Positions 47,420 to 57,429 of a DNA stretch of 64,000 nucleotides are shown in pieces. Every line of letters begins with the position of its first letter. The first letter of the stretch is position 1. A model generated the notes under the pieces. That model saw only the letters and a list, made by a program, of their open reading frames with translations, was not told where the DNA came from and searched no databases. The DNA is from Tritrichomonas musculus. Its lineage: Eukaryota > Parabasalia > Tritrichomonadida > Tritrichomonadidae. Position numbers and translations under genes: made by a program. The DNA is taken from assembly GCA_039105265.1 (NCBI GenBank), contig JAPFFF010000005.1, forward strand, positions 5,441,501 through 5,505,500. The letters run 5' to 3'.

Positions 47420-48988
47420 TTATATAAATTTATCATTGAATCTCATTGGAACTAATACAATAGCATTTTCGCAATCACAAAATTTTCTTTGTTCGATTGT
47501 CTTCATGTCGGTTTTTTCATCAATTTCAATGACCTTCAGACTCTTGCACGGATAAAAAGCATCCTCACAAATCTTTGTAACGCGAGGCGGAATGAACAAG
47601 TAAACAATTGCAGAATCAGAGAAAGCATCGGATCCGATCTCTCTGAGCTGTGATTCGGCAGGAACCTCAACACGCTGCAGCTTCTTGCAGCAGTAAAAAG
47701 CGCGCTCACAAATTTTTGTCACGCGAGGAGGAATGAAAATCCTTTCGAGCGAAGATTCTGAGAAAGCGTGCTTTCCAATGACTCGCAATTCAGAATTTTC
47801 AGGGATGTCAAATTTCTTCAAATGCTGACAAGAGAAAAAAGCACTCTCGCCTATTTTTTCAAGGTGAGGTGATGTGAAAATGTATTCAATTTCAGATTGG
47901 GCGAATGCATAGGATGCCACTCGTTTGATGCTGGATGGAAATGTCACTTTTTTCAAATCACGACGGGCGAAAACTAAAATGTCAAATTCATCACTTTTTG
48001 AATCAGTTTTTCCAACGATCAAACCGTTATCATGATAGAAAAAGTTCTGCAGACCAGTTGGGATGATTGTCACTTTTGCCAATTTGGGTGTCCCGCAGCA
48101 CCATCCTTCCTTCAGCTCCGAAATGCTGGACGGCAAACAGAGGCTCTCAATTGCAGAGAAAAAGAAGGCTCCATATTCAACTGTTTCCAGCTCTGATTTC
48201 TGATCAATTTCAATTTTCTTTAATTTCTTGCAAAATGAAAAACATCGCTCACAAATTTTTGTGAGGTGAGGTGGAATTGTAAAGTTCTCAATTGATGTTG
48301 ATGCGAACGCTTCTTTCTCAATTATTCGAAGATCTGAATCATCGGGGATTTCAATGCTCTGTAGCTGCCTGCATTCATAGAATGCATGCTCACAAATTTT
48401 GGTGAGGTGAGGTGGAATTGTAAAGTTCTCAATTAATGATTCAGAAAAAGCATCGTTTTCAATTACTTGGAGCTCAGAATTTGATGGGATTTCCACATGT
48501 TTGAGTTGGCTGCAATTGTAAAAGCATCGCTCACAAATTTTGGTGATGTGAGGTGGAATTGTAAAGTTCTCAATTGGTGTTTCAAAGAAGGCTTCATTTT
48601 CTATTATTTGGAGGTTCGAATCAGTTGGTATTTCGACTGATTTTAAATGACTGCAGCATGAAAATGCATTCTCACAAATTTTTGTGAGATTGGAGGGGAT
48701 GAAAACGCTCTCAATTGAAGAGCCTGCAAAGGCTCCGCCACAAATTGTTTGCAATTCTGAGTCCGATGAAAATTTAACAGATCTGATTGTTTTTGAGTTT
48801 GCAAATGAGCCTTTGGATATGTTTATAATAATGAATTCTTGAGTTTCGTGTTTGACTGATCTTGGAATTAGAACATCTCCAGAAACAGAGTCATTTCCAA
48901 TTAAGTCAGCAGTTTTTGTTGTATCGTTCAAAAGGAAAATGAGTTTTTCTCTATTTATTTTTGTTCCCAGTGATTGATTGACGCTCAT
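47420..48988 (-). CDS. BspA-like leucine-rich repeat protein
   Basis: A 522-residue protein made almost entirely of LRR_5 (BspA/Treponema pallidum-type) repeats of about 23 residues. They are often paired into about 46-residue units such as LTKICEHAFYECRQLQSIEI followed by AF.STSIENFTIPPHL. An interruption near residues 270-340 (GLQNFFYHDNGLIVGKTDSK) is typical of the family. Units between 48247 and 48720 are nearly identical in DNA, pointing to recent repeat amplification or gene conversion. Trichomonads have hundreds of such genes; some are surface proteins thought to bind host mucosa. Here no signal peptide or C-terminal membrane segment is visible, so the protein is probably cytosolic or secreted by an unknown route. 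The ATG is at 48988. Confidence 0.93.
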   Translation of the reverse strand: MSVNQSLGTKINREKLIFLLNDTTKTADLIGNDSVSGDVLIPRSVKHETQEFIIINISKGSFANSKTIRSVKFSSDSELQTICGGAFAGSSIESVFIPSNLTKICENAFSCCSHLKSVEIPTDSNLQIIENEAFFETPIENFTIPPHITKICERCFYNCSQLKHVEIPSNSELQVIENDAFSESLIENFTIPPHLTKICEHAFYECRQLQSIEIPDDSDLRIIEKEAFASTSIENFTIPPHLTKICERCFSFCKKLKKIEIDQKSELETVEYGAFFFSAIESLCLPSSISELKEGWCCGTPKLAKVTIIPTGLQNFFYHDNGLIVGKTDSKSDEFDILVFARRDLKKVTFPSSIKRVASYAFAQSEIEYIFTSPHLEKIGESAFFSCQHLKKFDIPENSELRVIGKHAFSESSLERIFIPPRVTKICERAFYCCKKLQRVEVPAESQLREIGSDAFSDSAIVYLFIPPRVTKICEDAFYPCKSLKVIEIDEKTDMKTIEQRKFCDCENAIVLVPMRFNDKFI

Positions 48989-50028
48989 TTTTAAATTTTT
49001 TTTTTATTTATTTTTTTAAGAAAAACTCTCAAAAAATGAATTGAATATCCAAAAAAATGGACCCGACCCGTTTTTTTTCGGGTAGGGCAATTGCCCACCT
49101 TTCAAGTGATGTGTTTAAGTATTACCCGATTATTTTTCTTTAATTATTCAATATCTGATTCAAACTTTAAGGAAAATTTTCCTCTGAAAAAGCTGATATA
49201 AATTCAATTTCAATTTTTTTTGATACAGGTCCCGCATTGCAAAGTGAGAAATCATCGCAGGCAAAGTGAAAAACTCTCAATTATGCGAAAAGATTTGAAA
49301 TTATAATGGTTCAATATTTAGAATATACAGTTATATAAAGTTTATTAATTGTTTATATTTATTTTAAATATTTTTATAATATACATAATATTATTATATG
49401 TTATATAATTAATGATATACATATAAATATAACAAGATATTTGCTAAATATTTTTATAAAAATTTTGTATTGAAAAAAATCGTTATTAATGTTAATAGTT
49501 TTTAAATGGATTATTGCATCTCATCCCCCTGAATCAAATCAAACTAAATTTAGCATATCTTTATTAAATTAAATGTACAATATTTAAATGATAAATTGCG
49601 TATGTAAATAGTTAAAACTCAAGAGTATTATAATAAAAAACACATATTTTTTTGTTCTAATTTTTTCAATTATTCTTATTCAAAAAAATTCAATGACAAC
49701 TGAAAAATAAAAACATATATTTAGCCGCGATCAACGAATAAATATTTATAAATAATTGATAATTCCAATTAATATTTTATTATAAATATCATATATCAAA
49801 TAAAATAATTTTTATTCCAAACAAAACTCCACTCACCATTTAAATATTTATATTTCAATGTGAAAAATATTTTAAAACTAATAAAATCCATTTCTTGCTT
49901 TTCAACATTTAACTTTCAAAACTTCCTTATGAAAAAGCATCATATCAATGAAGATGAAATAAAATCCGTTAATAACGATTTACTAAATTCAATTAAAATT
50001 TGTCTGTACATTAATACAAATTGTATGC
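48989..50028. other. Divergent intergenic region with GC-rich hairpins
   Basis: A 1,040-bp AT-rich spacer between the BspA-like and CDC14-like genes. It contains overlapping GC-rich inverted repeats at 49062-49096 (listed separately) and a 13-bp direct repeat GAAAAACTCTCAA at 49020-49032 and 49268-49280. No gene is seen. Confidence 0.55.
49062..49096. repeat. Overlapping GC-rich inverted repeats
   Basis: CCCGACCCG (49062-49070) and CGGGTAGGG (49079-49087) can pair across a T8 loop with one mismatch. The second arm overlaps a perfect 12-bp palindrome GGGCAATTGCCC (49085-49096). The block lies 74 bp upstream of the BspA-like start codon. The two structures are mutually exclusive, so a switch is conceivable, but a transposon end is as likely. 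Confidence 0.6.
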
Positions 50029-51808
50029 ATGACTCGTTATACACCATATTCGCAATCTCAGCAGAATATAGAAATTATTCCCAATCGTGTCTACTTTTCA
50101 ATTCTTAAATCACCACACAAATCACAAATCAACGATCCTAAGCATGCACATAAAGAATCAATAATTGTTTGTGTCGATACAAAACAAGAATTTCAATACC
50201 TACCTTTTTATTATGATTTTGGTCCACCATCGCTTCTTCAAATTCATAAATTTTATTATTTAATTCTGAGTAAAATGCATACTCATCCAAATGCTATCAT
50301 TTACTATTGTACCTCAACACAACCAAATCATATAGCAAATGGAGTTCTATTTATCACATCATTTCGAATGATTCATTTAAAAATGAATCCTGATGAAGCA
50401 TATACACCATGCGCAAGTTTAAATCTTAAACCTTTTCGTGATGCATCGACTATGCCTTGTCTTTATGATTTAACAGTTATTTCTTGCTTAAAAGGATTAT
50501 ATCATGCTATGCAACTTGGATGGTATGACCCATCTAATTTTAATGCGGAAAAATGGGACACGATAGAACAAGTACAGAATGGTGACATGAATTGGATTAT
50601 TCCACATAAAATTCTTGCTTTTGCGACTCCATACAATACAAACTTCTTACCAGGAGGATGGAGAGTTGCAACTCCGAATGATATTGTTCCAACTTTCAAG
50701 GAACTTGGGATTACTCATATAATTAGGCTTTGTCAAAAATTTTATAATGAAGGTATATTTATTAAGGCTGGATTTAACCATACTGAACTTTACTTTTTGG
50801 ATGGATCGAATCCGCCATTAGCTATCCGTGAGAAATTTTTACAGATTGCCGAGGGAGATGATGTTATTGCTCTTCATTGCAAAGCAGGACTTGGAAGAAC
50901 GTTTGTTTTTATTTCTTTATATTCATTTGCTTGTTTCTTTTGATTTCATTTCCATATATTTATTCTAATTCATTCTAAATTTAGCATAAATAAGAATAAT
51001 TAATAGGGACTGATATCAATTTTCCAAAAACAAGTGAATGATTTAAAGAATATAAATTTTATATTTACTAACATACAGAGGGACTTTAATTGGATGTTAT
51101 TTAATTAAAAACCATCAATTTACTGCTCATGAAGCAATTGGATGGATAAGAATCTGTCGACCTGGTAGTATAATTGGGCCTCAGCAAAAATATCTTGTAA
51201 GTTACGCAGAAAGAGGTATCAGACCGCCTATTTCAAGACCCCCAAATCCAGCGCCAGCACATACCACAATTAATAATTCGACATCAACATCATCTGCCAC
51301 TGGTAATTTAACAGATAAGGTACTTGAGCAAGACAAATCAAAATCATTGCTTGATCAAAATCTCAAAGATCATTCAACAAAACAGAAAGTTATTACAAAT
51401 CCTAATTCGCCAAGCCACAAAAAGAATAATACAGGATATACAGGAACAAATTTATCATCTGCTTCATCCAATCCATCAGCAACAACATCAACTTCGTCAA
51501 CAGGAACAAATTCAACGTCATATCTATCTTCTAGTCAGTATCGTGTTGGTTCAATTTCGAATAGAGCATCTGCACGCGGAGGACAGAAAGTAACTCCATC
51601 AGCACAAATTACAACCACAAAGAAAATTGTTCATCCAGGCAAATCTTCAGCCACTTCTCAGAGATCAACAGGATCATCAAAGAGAACAAATGAAATGCTG
51701 TCTGTTAAGTCAATAGGCGTTACTCCATATTATCCGCAACCAAGGAAAGAGAAAAGAGCTGCGAAAACTGCTGGTACTAATGTCAGACCGAATATTACGA
51801 AGCAATGA
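50029..51808 (+). CDS. CDC14-like dual-specificity phosphatase, two exons
   Basis: A spliced gene: exon 1 50029-50900, exon 2 51079-51808, 533 residues. Residues about 15-150 form the CDC14 N-terminal non-catalytic domain ([28 protein letters not shown]). The catalytic domain follows, with the signature loop HCKAGLGRT (C284, R290). The loop is cut by the intron inside the Thr codon; splicing restores [20 protein letters not shown], the expected continuation in CDC14, and [14 protein letters not shown]. The last about 170 residues are Ser/Thr/Pro/Lys-rich. CDC14 enzymes dephosphorylate CDK sites at mitotic exit and act at basal bodies in flagellates. Without splicing the frame ends at 50943 just after the active site. 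Confidence 0.92.
50901..51078 (+). other. Spliceosomal intron (178 nt) in CDC14-like gene
   Basis: The intron starts GTTTGTTTTT and ends TACTAACATACAG. The 3' end matches the trichomonad fused branch-point/acceptor motif (ACTAAC followed at once by ACACAG-type sequence). The 5' site is GTTTGT rather than the usual GTATGT. Removal joins AC to A (phase 2) and restores a conserved CDC14 sequence, which is strong support. Confidence 0.9.
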
Positions 51809-52482
51809 TATTGAATGTTAATTATATGTATCCAAATTAATAGAATTGATTATTAACGATAAACTTATATATAGCAAATGTATTATTTGATAAGAATTGT
51901 TAACTTCCATTAATATTATAAAAATAAGTTTTATCTTGATGATGCATAAGATTGAAAAATTTTATGATAATACAATGGCATACTTATAAACGCAAAATAG
52001 TGATAGAAATGATAATGAAAATACATAGTTAGGGTTTTGATAATTAAGGGGGAACTTACCTTTTTTTCAATGAAGTTTTACCAAATTTATTTCAACAAGT
52101 TATCATTCTTTTTTGAAAATAATTTAATATAATTATGATAAAGGCTTTGAATAATATATTTTTGTGTTTGTTTTTATGTGACATATTATAACCAGTGTTT
52201 TGCAGACTCATTTTTTCTGTCAAAAATGAGACTAGAGGATTCTGTGTAAAATATATTTAAAAACCAAAGATCAAAAATAATATTATGTTTGATTTTTAAC
52301 AAACTAATAGAGCGTTTTTTTAAAAAAAAGCTTTTTTATTATCAACATATTATTAATAATTTCACATAATACAAAAGAAATTAAAAAAAGGATTCTATTA
52401 GTTTTTTACAACTTAAATAAATATTAAGTTGTACTAGTTTAATTTTATATATAATCAAAGCATGAGGCTGTAGTCTCTTTTT

Positions 52483-52510
52483 AAAATTGAAAGGGTTTGC
52501 TTTCAATTTT
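52483..52510. repeat. Perfect 11-bp hairpin
   Basis: AAAATTGAAAG (52483-52493) and CTTTCAATTTT (52500-52510) with a 6-nt loop. About 20 bp further, ACTTACCTTTTTT recurs, the subterminal sequence of the end at 52048, which suggests subterminal repeats of the same element. Confidence 0.6.
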
Positions 52511-52884
52511 TCAAAAATTGATAGCTCAGACTTACCTTTTTTGAATGACGAAATATAAGCACCGCAACCTACAAAATTTATAAATTATGAGTCAATGGCA
52601 AGTATTAATAATTTTTATAAAAAATATAATAATATTCTAAAATATTGTCTAAAAATACAGGTAAGATTTTACAAAATATTTATTTTATTAAGCTCATATT
52701 TTTTGAAAGCATATTTGTTCAAATCCTTTGAAAAATATAATTATTATAAATACATATACATTAGTAAAAATATTATAAGAAATAAAAGATTATTATAAAT
52801 ATTAAAATAATATTATTAAAGTTAAATAATAAATTATTTTATTATTAAAAAAATATTAATTTTATTATAATTGGTATTATTTAA

Positions 52885-54740
52885 GGGTGGCGTTTTGTAA
52901 TATTTTTCAGAAAAAGTTAAATTCTCAGAAAAAAAAAATGATTATTTTTGGGACTCACAAAAAAATATAATTAATTCAAATTTTATTGAAATTAAGATTT
53001 TTATAAATATTATAATATATTATAAAATATAATATATTATTTAATTATATTATGTTTTTTATATTTTCATAATATTTGTAATGTATATAAAAATTTAATT
53101 TATTTATTTTAAATATATTTAATAAATTATAATTGTTTAATAAATTGTATTTTTTGAAAAAAAAAATAAAATTATAAAACAATTATTATCCAATTTAATT
53201 TTATGTTTATATTTAATTAAATATATTATAAATCAATAATATAATTTATTTAATATATATAATTAAATATAATTTGATATACCTGCTTTTTATTCATATA
53301 GATTAAGTTATATTTTAAATTATAAAGTATTCAAAAATACCATTTTGAGATTTAGTATGAGTAATATAAAAAATAGAGTTACTTTGAATTATGAAGAGTA
53401 ATTTCCAAAATATATATTATATATATTTATAAAATAATATATAATGAAAATAAAATAATATTTTATAACTTTTTTTATAAATAAAATACAAATTAAACCA
53501 AATTCTTTAAATTGACTGTTGTCATTGTTTATTTTCAAAAAAAATATTTTTAACGATATTCTAATTTCGGGAAATTTATCAAAATTGTGTTAAAAATAAT
53601 TTATTCTCATAAATTGATGATATATATGTTCATCTAAATTTTACTCACAAATTTTTCAATATGTATTGAAAAAAATAATAATTTAGTTATATCAATTTTT
53701 CAATTTTTTGATATAAAGCAGTAATATATTTACATGAATATATAAAGTAAAATATTTTTAAAGTATAAATATAATTTATAATTTTATTATTTTAACTTTT
53801 AGTACCAGAATGATTACAATTATAAAACATTCATAAGGCGAAGTATATTAAAGACATTGGAAATTTAATTAGAATGATAAATATAATCTTAATTTTTTAC
53901 GTTATTTTTTATTAAACAAAGTTTTCACAAAAAAATGGTTACATTTTTCTGTTATCAAATTGGATTTTTCTGTAATAATAATGAACTTTTCCATAGCATA
54001 ATGAACATTTCCATTATCATATAAAACTACTCCGTTATTAAAGTGGATATTTCCGTTATAATCCGGAAAAAACTGAAATAATTTAAATAATTTATTACAT
54101 TTTATATAATTTTAATAATTTTTATAGTTTTAAAATAATATATGGCTGCTTCAAAAACAAATAACATATTGAGAAACTCAATCAAAGTTTTTTTTTTTTT
54201 GATTTTTTTTAATATTATTTTTATATCCCTGTAATTGCTTTTTATAATTATCGCTTTATTTTATAAATAATATATATATATTTATTTTTTAAAAAAATAT
54301 AAGTTACATCTATATATATAAAATCGCGATATTTATAAATAAAGAAAAAAAAACATGATTGAGAAAAACCTCAGAAAAAAAATTTCAATGAAATTCTATT
54401 GATTATTTTGATTATTTTTCCCTATTGAATTTTGAGAGGAGAAAAATTAAAATCATAATAACTATTTGAGGATCATTGGAAATGGGATGGTTGCCTAGTA
54501 AAAATTTTTTAAAAAATAAATAAAAATCAAACTACGTCGTCGGAGCAAGGATATCTCAAACATGAAAAAAATCATATTTTTTTGATTTTTATTTTTTTGT
54601 AATTCTGCTCTTATAACCATATAAATAATAAATTATATACTTATACATTTTATATAAACTATAAAATAAATTAAAAATTCATTATTATGGAAATTATGGA
54701 TGTTTCAAATCTCCACTTTTTGAGAGGCCAAACGCCGCCC
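52885..54740. mobile_element. TTAA-flanked non-autonomous DNA element
   Basis: GGGTGGCGTTT at 52885-52895 and AAACGCCGCCC at 54730-54740 are inverted repeats with one mismatch, each directly flanked on the outside by TTAA (52881-52884 and 54741-54744). TTAA duplications are the mark of piggyBac-like and Kolobok-like elements. The 1,856-bp interior is AT-rich and non-coding. With an 11-bp TIR, chance is not fully excluded, but such GC-rich ends are rare in this DNA. Confidence 0.5.
53941..54064. repeat. Degenerate ~21-bp tandem array
   Basis: About six diverged units of a sequence like ATATTTCCGTTATAATxxxG run through this interval (TTTTTCTGTTATC, TTTTTCTGTAATA, TTTTCCATAGCAT, ATTTCCATTATCA, TACTCCGTTATTA, ATTTCCGTTATAA). 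The array lies inside the TTAA-flanked element and may be a transposase or host-factor binding array. Confidence 0.6.
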
Positions 54741-54744
54741 TTAA

Positions 54745-55831
54745 TAAAGCCATTCAGCTGAAGATTTCTTTTCCTTTGTTCAGCTAACTTTTTAACTGAT
54801 GCAACAGTTCTTAGTCGTAAAAAGTTTGCAGCAACTTCTAATGAATAGCCTTTATAAATATGCTGATCTATAATGAATACTTCATATGATTCAAGCGGTC
54901 TATTGTTGATGAGTTTTTTTCGAACTTTATTTATGCTTGCAATACTGGTTTTTGAATAATATATATATCTTATAATTTATTCTCTTTTGATAAATAAATA
55001 TGTTGATCAAATACTTTATCGTCATTTTCGGTCCATCTAATTCTCTTAGTAGTTTGTGGCTTGTAAGTGTTTTTTCTTTCTTGCGAATTCTATCTCATAA
55101 CAATTGTTAGATTTTCATTTTTGGATGGAAGAGGAGATAGATCATATGGAGCTTTACAAATAAAATTAAAAAGTGCTTCATCAAAAAACTAACATATTTT
55201 CGCATGAAGGTTTTTCTTTATATTAAACAATTCCTAAAATTAGTTTTGCAACTTTTTCAGCTGTATCACAAAAAGTGAGATTTAAACCGCCAGTTGAAAG
55301 CTGGCAGCGGCCTGTATTTAATCTCTTTTTTATATGGATATCATTAAATAATGTTTTGCATATATCTTTTATCAGAACTAGGACTGCACAAGCATGAATG
55401 ATTTTCTCCAAACGATGATCATTTCAAACAAAAAGAGTGGATTTGTCCATTTTGTTGCTCTGTACAATGGCTTCTAAGTCGATTCAAACCAGTTCTTAAA
55501 TTATTCAAATAAATGACAAATATTTGAAGAGCAACTGTTGAAATCCACCTTTGCATTTTTTCTAATGTAAATATCGTCAGATATTCGTTGTTTTTAGATT
55601 TTTTAAAACCAATGTTAACAGGAAGTTTTTTTGTACTAAGTTCTTCATATAAAACAATTAAAATTAGCTGTAGAATTGAAAGTAGATATAATCTTGTGCC
55701 ATTGTCAATTTTTTTATTTAAAAGGCACTCGTTCCATAACGAATAAAGAAAAATATAAACAAATGCTTCGAATTTACCACAGCGGAATAATTTTATCGAG
55801 TTGTTAAAAGTAAATAATGACGTAGGATATA
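54745..55831 (-). pseudogene. Broken ORF of unknown repeat family, HTH/Myb-like, 3' part
   Basis: The minus strand is coding-like but interrupted several times. Recognisable pieces are a hydrophobic/Leu-rich helical core (SILQLILIVLYEELSTKKLP), NNLRTGLNRLRSHCTEQQNG, a Myb-like KRIRWTENDDKVFDQ, and a helix-turn-helix-like SLEVAANFLRLRTVASVKK. The combination (core of unknown fold plus DNA-binding tail) and its position among transposons suggest a mobile-element gene or a decayed host DNA-binding family; I cannot tell which. A mariner copy at 55832-57109 separates it from its 5' part, and the reading frame is continuous across the mariner site once one TA is counted. Confidence 0.55.
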
Positions 55832-56022
55832 CAGGGTGTTTCATAAATATCCGGACTTGAAACATGAGGAAAAGTTATGATTAAATTATTAATATATTGT
55901 AATTCATTGGATTGTATATTGATTATTTTATGAATATCATTTATTGACGAAAATTGTTTAATGAGTTATAATCAAAATACGTTTATGTTTTTTTACATAC
56001 GTTTATTTTATCATTTTTTATA

Positions 56023-56775
56023 ATGTTGGAACAGAGATACTGTATCAAATTTTTGCATTTTCAAGGACACCCTGGAAATGAAATCGTCGAACAGTTAAAT
56101 GAATGGTATGGTGACAAGAGCCTTTGCAGAACACAGGTTTATTTCTGGATTGCGGAGATCAAGAGAGGACGTACAGACCTCTCAGATGCTCCACATCCAG
56201 GAAGACCTCGAAACACATATATAGATGACCAAATTCTTGCTGTGATCAAAGTTAATCCATATGCGTCATGTAGGGAAATTGGAACAATGGTTGGATCATG
56301 CGGAGCCACTGTCTTCCGAAGATTAACAGAATTAGGATACAAAAACCTCTTATTAAAATGGGTACCACATAATTTAAATAATTCACAGAAAAAGTTGAGA
56401 GTTCAAATATCGAAAAAAATGATTCAAATGCTCACAATGTTGAAGAAAGACAATTTTAAATACGTTTTCACTGGCGACGAAACTTGGTGTAAATACCATT
56501 TTGATCATAAACGAAAATGGGTGTTAAGCTCAGAAGATTTGGATGAAAGAATTAGACCATCAAATTATGAACGCAAAATTATGATCGTTATTTTTATAGG
56601 AATCAAAGGACTGGTTCTTCTCAAATTTAAGCCAGATAATGAACCTTTTAATTCAGTTTTCTTCATTGAAAACATTTTAAGACCACTTGAAATAAACACT
56701 GAAGCCCATGAAGCAAAGAAAAAGAAAAAATTAGTCTATTTACAATGCACCATCACATTCCTCAAATTTGGTTAA
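56023..56775 (+). pseudogene. Mariner transposase, N-terminal and central part
   Basis: The first about 225 residues read normally. An N-terminal HTH of mariner type opens the protein (YCIKFLHFQGHPGNEIVEQL), then a second HTH region (YASCREIGTMVGSCGATVFR), then the linker GYKNLLLKWVPHNLN, and the catalytic domain with the first aspartate in FTGDETWCKYHF. After about 56720, in the A-rich tract AAAGAAAAAGAAAAAA, the frame is lost and the last about 20 residues are out of frame. The ATG at 56023 is a normal mariner start. Confidence 0.93.
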
Positions 56776-57034
56776 ACAATATTTGGCTTCATCTCCTTTC
56801 ACGCGTCTCCCCCACCCTCCATATTCACCAGACCTTTCCCCCTGCGACTTCTCCATCAATGGATCATTGAAAGATAGCCTCGGAGGTTGTTCATTTGATT
56901 CAGAAGATGATCTTTTATCAGCCATTGAAAATTTTTTCACTCAAAAGTCATCACAATTTTATGAAAACATTTTCAATGGGTGGATCAGGAGATATCAGCA
57001 GTGCATTACTGCAAATGGAGATTACTTCGAATAA
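56741..57034 (+). pseudogene. Mariner transposase, C-terminal part
   Basis: A different frame continues the protein: NAPSHSSNLVKQYLASS, then PYSPDLSPCDF with the third catalytic residue, to a stop at 57034. The expected second aspartate (as in HDNAPSH) is a tyrosine codon TAC at 56741-56743, while the 34-residue spacing to the third aspartate is kept. So besides the frameshift the D,D34D triad itself is lost, and the copy cannot be active. Confidence 0.9.
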
Positions 57035-57109
57035 ATAAAAAAATATTTTAATATTTAGTTTTATTTATGTTTTGAATATGTTGAGTCCGGATAATTATGA
57101 AACACCCTG

Positions 57110-57417
57110 TACATCCCTCATTTTTCCAACGCTGCTTCTATCAGTTAAAATGGAACCAAGTTCCAAAATTTCATTTATTTCTTCAGAATTAAAATAAGAA
57201 GATTCTATAAAAGGGTTAATTATTACATCATTATTATTGCTATTAAACCAATTGTCGTAAAAATAGGGTTTTCTTTATGAAAGCATTTTATGGGTGTCTC
57301 AAATTGGGTCATGCAAATCCTAAAGCTGAGCAAAAAAATTGTTGAGCTTTTATAGGGAGATTCGGTGATGGGGGAAATAGGTGGTTTAAATAAGAGGTGT
57401 GAAATAAGGGAGTTCAT
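57110..57417 (-). pseudogene. Broken ORF of unknown repeat family, 5' part
   Basis: The minus strand upstream of the mariner copy reads as protein in two successive frames, with NSLISHLLFKPPISPITESP near the start and INPFIESSYFNSEEINEIL next to the mariner end. It joins the coding-like sequence at 54745-55831 on the far side of the transposon. No known domain is recognised in this part. Confidence 0.5.
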
Positions 57418-57429
57418 TAAAGGAAGGCA

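Larger units (their letters stand above)
51809..54740. other. Gene-poor AT-rich region with transposon-like ends
   Basis: No coding frame is credible in this 2.9-kb stretch. It contains the left end of a TTAA-flanked pair (52048), a hairpin at 52483-52510, and a 1.86-kb TTAA-flanked element (52885-54740) with a degenerate tandem array (53941-54064). These are listed separately. Confidence 0.65.
55832..57109 (+). mobile_element. Mariner-family transposon, dead copy
   Basis: A 1,278-bp Tc1/mariner element with about 26-28-bp terminal inverted repeats beginning CAGGGTGTTTCATAA (one mismatch in the first 26) and a TA target duplication (55830-55831 and 57110-57111). It encodes one transposase, now broken (see the transposase entries). 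Size, ends and protein match the mariner elements that are very abundant in trichomonads. It is inserted in the minus-strand ORF described on both sides, so it is younger than that ORF. The near-identical ends suggest a modest age. Confidence 0.95.

Noticed and set aside
49020-49280. 13-bp direct repeat GAAAAACTCTCAA, 248 bp apart, as a target duplication
   Set aside because: Thirteen bp is unusual for the elements here and no inverted ends lie just inside the repeats.
52595-52798. 67-codon open frame rich in Lys/Tyr/Ile
   Set aside because: Composition mirrors the surrounding AT-rich DNA; no motif, no neighbour context.
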